Shown: positions 16,766 to 17,662 of the stretch, one piece after another
How positions within the stretch are numbered: position 1 is the stretch's first letter
Layout: every line of letters starts with the position of its first letter
Notes under the pieces: generated by a model
What the model saw: the letters and a program-made list of their open reading frames with translations, nothing else
Databases searched by the model: none
What the model was told of the DNA's origin: nothing
Assembly (NCBI RefSeq): GCF_001949145.1
Contig: NW_019091877.1
Span: 1-17,662 of the forward strand
DNA length: 17,662 nt
From: Acanthaster planci
Lineage: Eukaryota > Echinodermata > Asteroidea > Valvatida > Acanthasteridae
Direction: 5' to 3'
Position numbers and translations under genes: made by a program

Positions 16766-17662
16766 ATGGATGTGGTGGTTTTTTGGGATGGGTTAAAAAA
16801 TGTTGTGTCCACTGCAGATTTGAAGTTTGATGGTGTCCTGCGGAGAGGGTCATCAGTTACCATGCTGTGGAATGATGGCGAGTGGAAGGGTACCATCATC
16901 GATATGGAGGAGTCACCTCCCAACTCTAACACTGAGACTGACGATGATGATGAAATTCCGCTATCGCAGTATTTGTCGTCCAGACTCAATGGTGAGCTTA
17001 TTCAGAGTTAAATTTAAAACTGTAACTCCAAAAAACTGTTGTTAAATGAGAGTGATTATTGTCATGTGCACTGGTGTTGGAAAAGACAAATCATGGAAAA
17101 ACATTCAGCTCACATTAAAAACAACCACATGTATAAGGGTGTTATAACTACACTCATTTTATTGAAGATTGCTCTGAATTTTGACACCTTTACTCTGAAC
17201 CTTATGTTCTGATCGTTTTTCAATGTTCCGACTAATTGTTTAATTCTGTTGTTCCGTTACTCCGTCGTGAGCATTGTTGTATTTTTAAATTTTTCAGGCA
17301 GCAATTCCAGAAATTCTTTTCTTTTGATAATTTCCATATGCAAGTGCATATATATGTACACATGTATCCTGGTTACAATAACGCACACATCAAGGACCCC
17401 TCCCTTTTTAAAATGGCAGCCATGCCAATAGACATAAAAAGCATTGTTATATAATCTGCATTATTGTCTTTTTTGTTTTGTTTTCTTGTTTCTCAAAGTT
17501 TAATTTCTCAAAGTTTGTTGCTTTCATGCCAGAATATTTGTGTTCATATTTTGCAGGTGGACCAATACCCTTGGACAAGATGTCTGGAAATGACGTTCTT
17601 GAAGGGCCAGCAGTTTGTGGGGAATTCCAGTGCAAAGATGAAGTGTGGGCTGCCTGCCACCA
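16766..17662 (+). CDS. Unidentified gene, two exons, runs off right edge
   Basis: Exon a (16766-16991; coding may begin slightly upstream after GAAGCAG) reads MDVVVFWDGLKNVVS, then LRRGSSVTMLWNDGEWKGTI, then an acidic linker with DDDDE, and ends at the donor G|GTGAGC. Exon b starts at 17557 after TTTTGCAG; its phase joins (G + GT = Gly) and it stays open to the window edge with PIPLDKMSGNDVLEGP, CGEFQC and DEVWAAC. The two short beta-rich halves (VVVFWDG.KNVVS and V.MLWNDGEWKGTII) look like the SH3/Tudor-like folds seen at the N-terminus of some chromatin proteins, including BEN-domain proteins; this is a guess from pattern, not a family match. The intron is 565 bp. The frame is unbroken, so this is probably a live host gene. 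Confidence 0.6.

Noticed and set aside
16660-16989. 109-codon minus-strand ORF opposite the 16766 exon
   Set aside because: The plus strand has an in-phase splice join to the 17557 exon; the minus reading is Ser-rich by reflection and has no splice support.

Overview
This is eukaryotic, AT-rich, intron-bearing DNA from an animal, most likely a marine invertebrate deuterostome. The TAGGCC/GTAGGCCTAC-rich tract near 15.8 kb, the scattered ACATGTA words and the mix of BEL/Pao, gypsy and RAG1-like sequences make me favour an echinoderm. That placement is from memory of genome style and is only moderately secure. There is no bacterial-style operon, rRNA, tRNA or CRISPR array.

Layout, left to right. 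(1) 1-3133: non-coding, with one CpG-rich patch near 1060-1240. (2) 3134-3565 (+): two short exon-like segments whose splice phases join, ending in a stop; unidentified protein. (3) 4400-7085 (-): a heavily decayed gypsy-type LTR retrotransposon. In element order it has an RNase H tail, a complete but broken integrase (zinc finger, catalytic core, C-terminal module), a 3' spacer and an accessory ORF with two C2H2 zinc fingers. Gag, protease and reverse transcriptase are missing. A TATA-containing block at about 7225-7717 may be its 5' LTR. (4) 8771-11832 (-): a cleanly bounded but internally deleted BEL/Pao retrotransposon with two roughly 96%-identical LTRs (eye count), a 5-bp target-site duplication, a primer-binding site matching tRNA-Trp, remnants of Gag/nucleocapsid and protease, and no reverse transcriptase, RNase H or integrase core. 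(5) 13200-15121 (+): a broken RAG1-like gene. It keeps the RAG1 N-terminal CxxC zinc region, then jumps to spliced exons for the middle of the DDE transposase core. (6) 15195-15452: copies of a 22-bp motif, two of which form a perfect 46-bp palindrome. (7) 15610-17662 (+): the 5' exons of an unidentified, apparently intact host gene that runs off the right edge.

The parts do not form one pathway. The window is a transposon-rich stretch between host genes, in which three element types at different stages of decay lie side by side. The most interesting content is the RAG1-like relic, because transposons of that kind are related to the vertebrate V(D)J recombinase. Next come the C2H2 accessory ORF of the gypsy element and the palindromic repeat just downstream of the RAG1-like exons.
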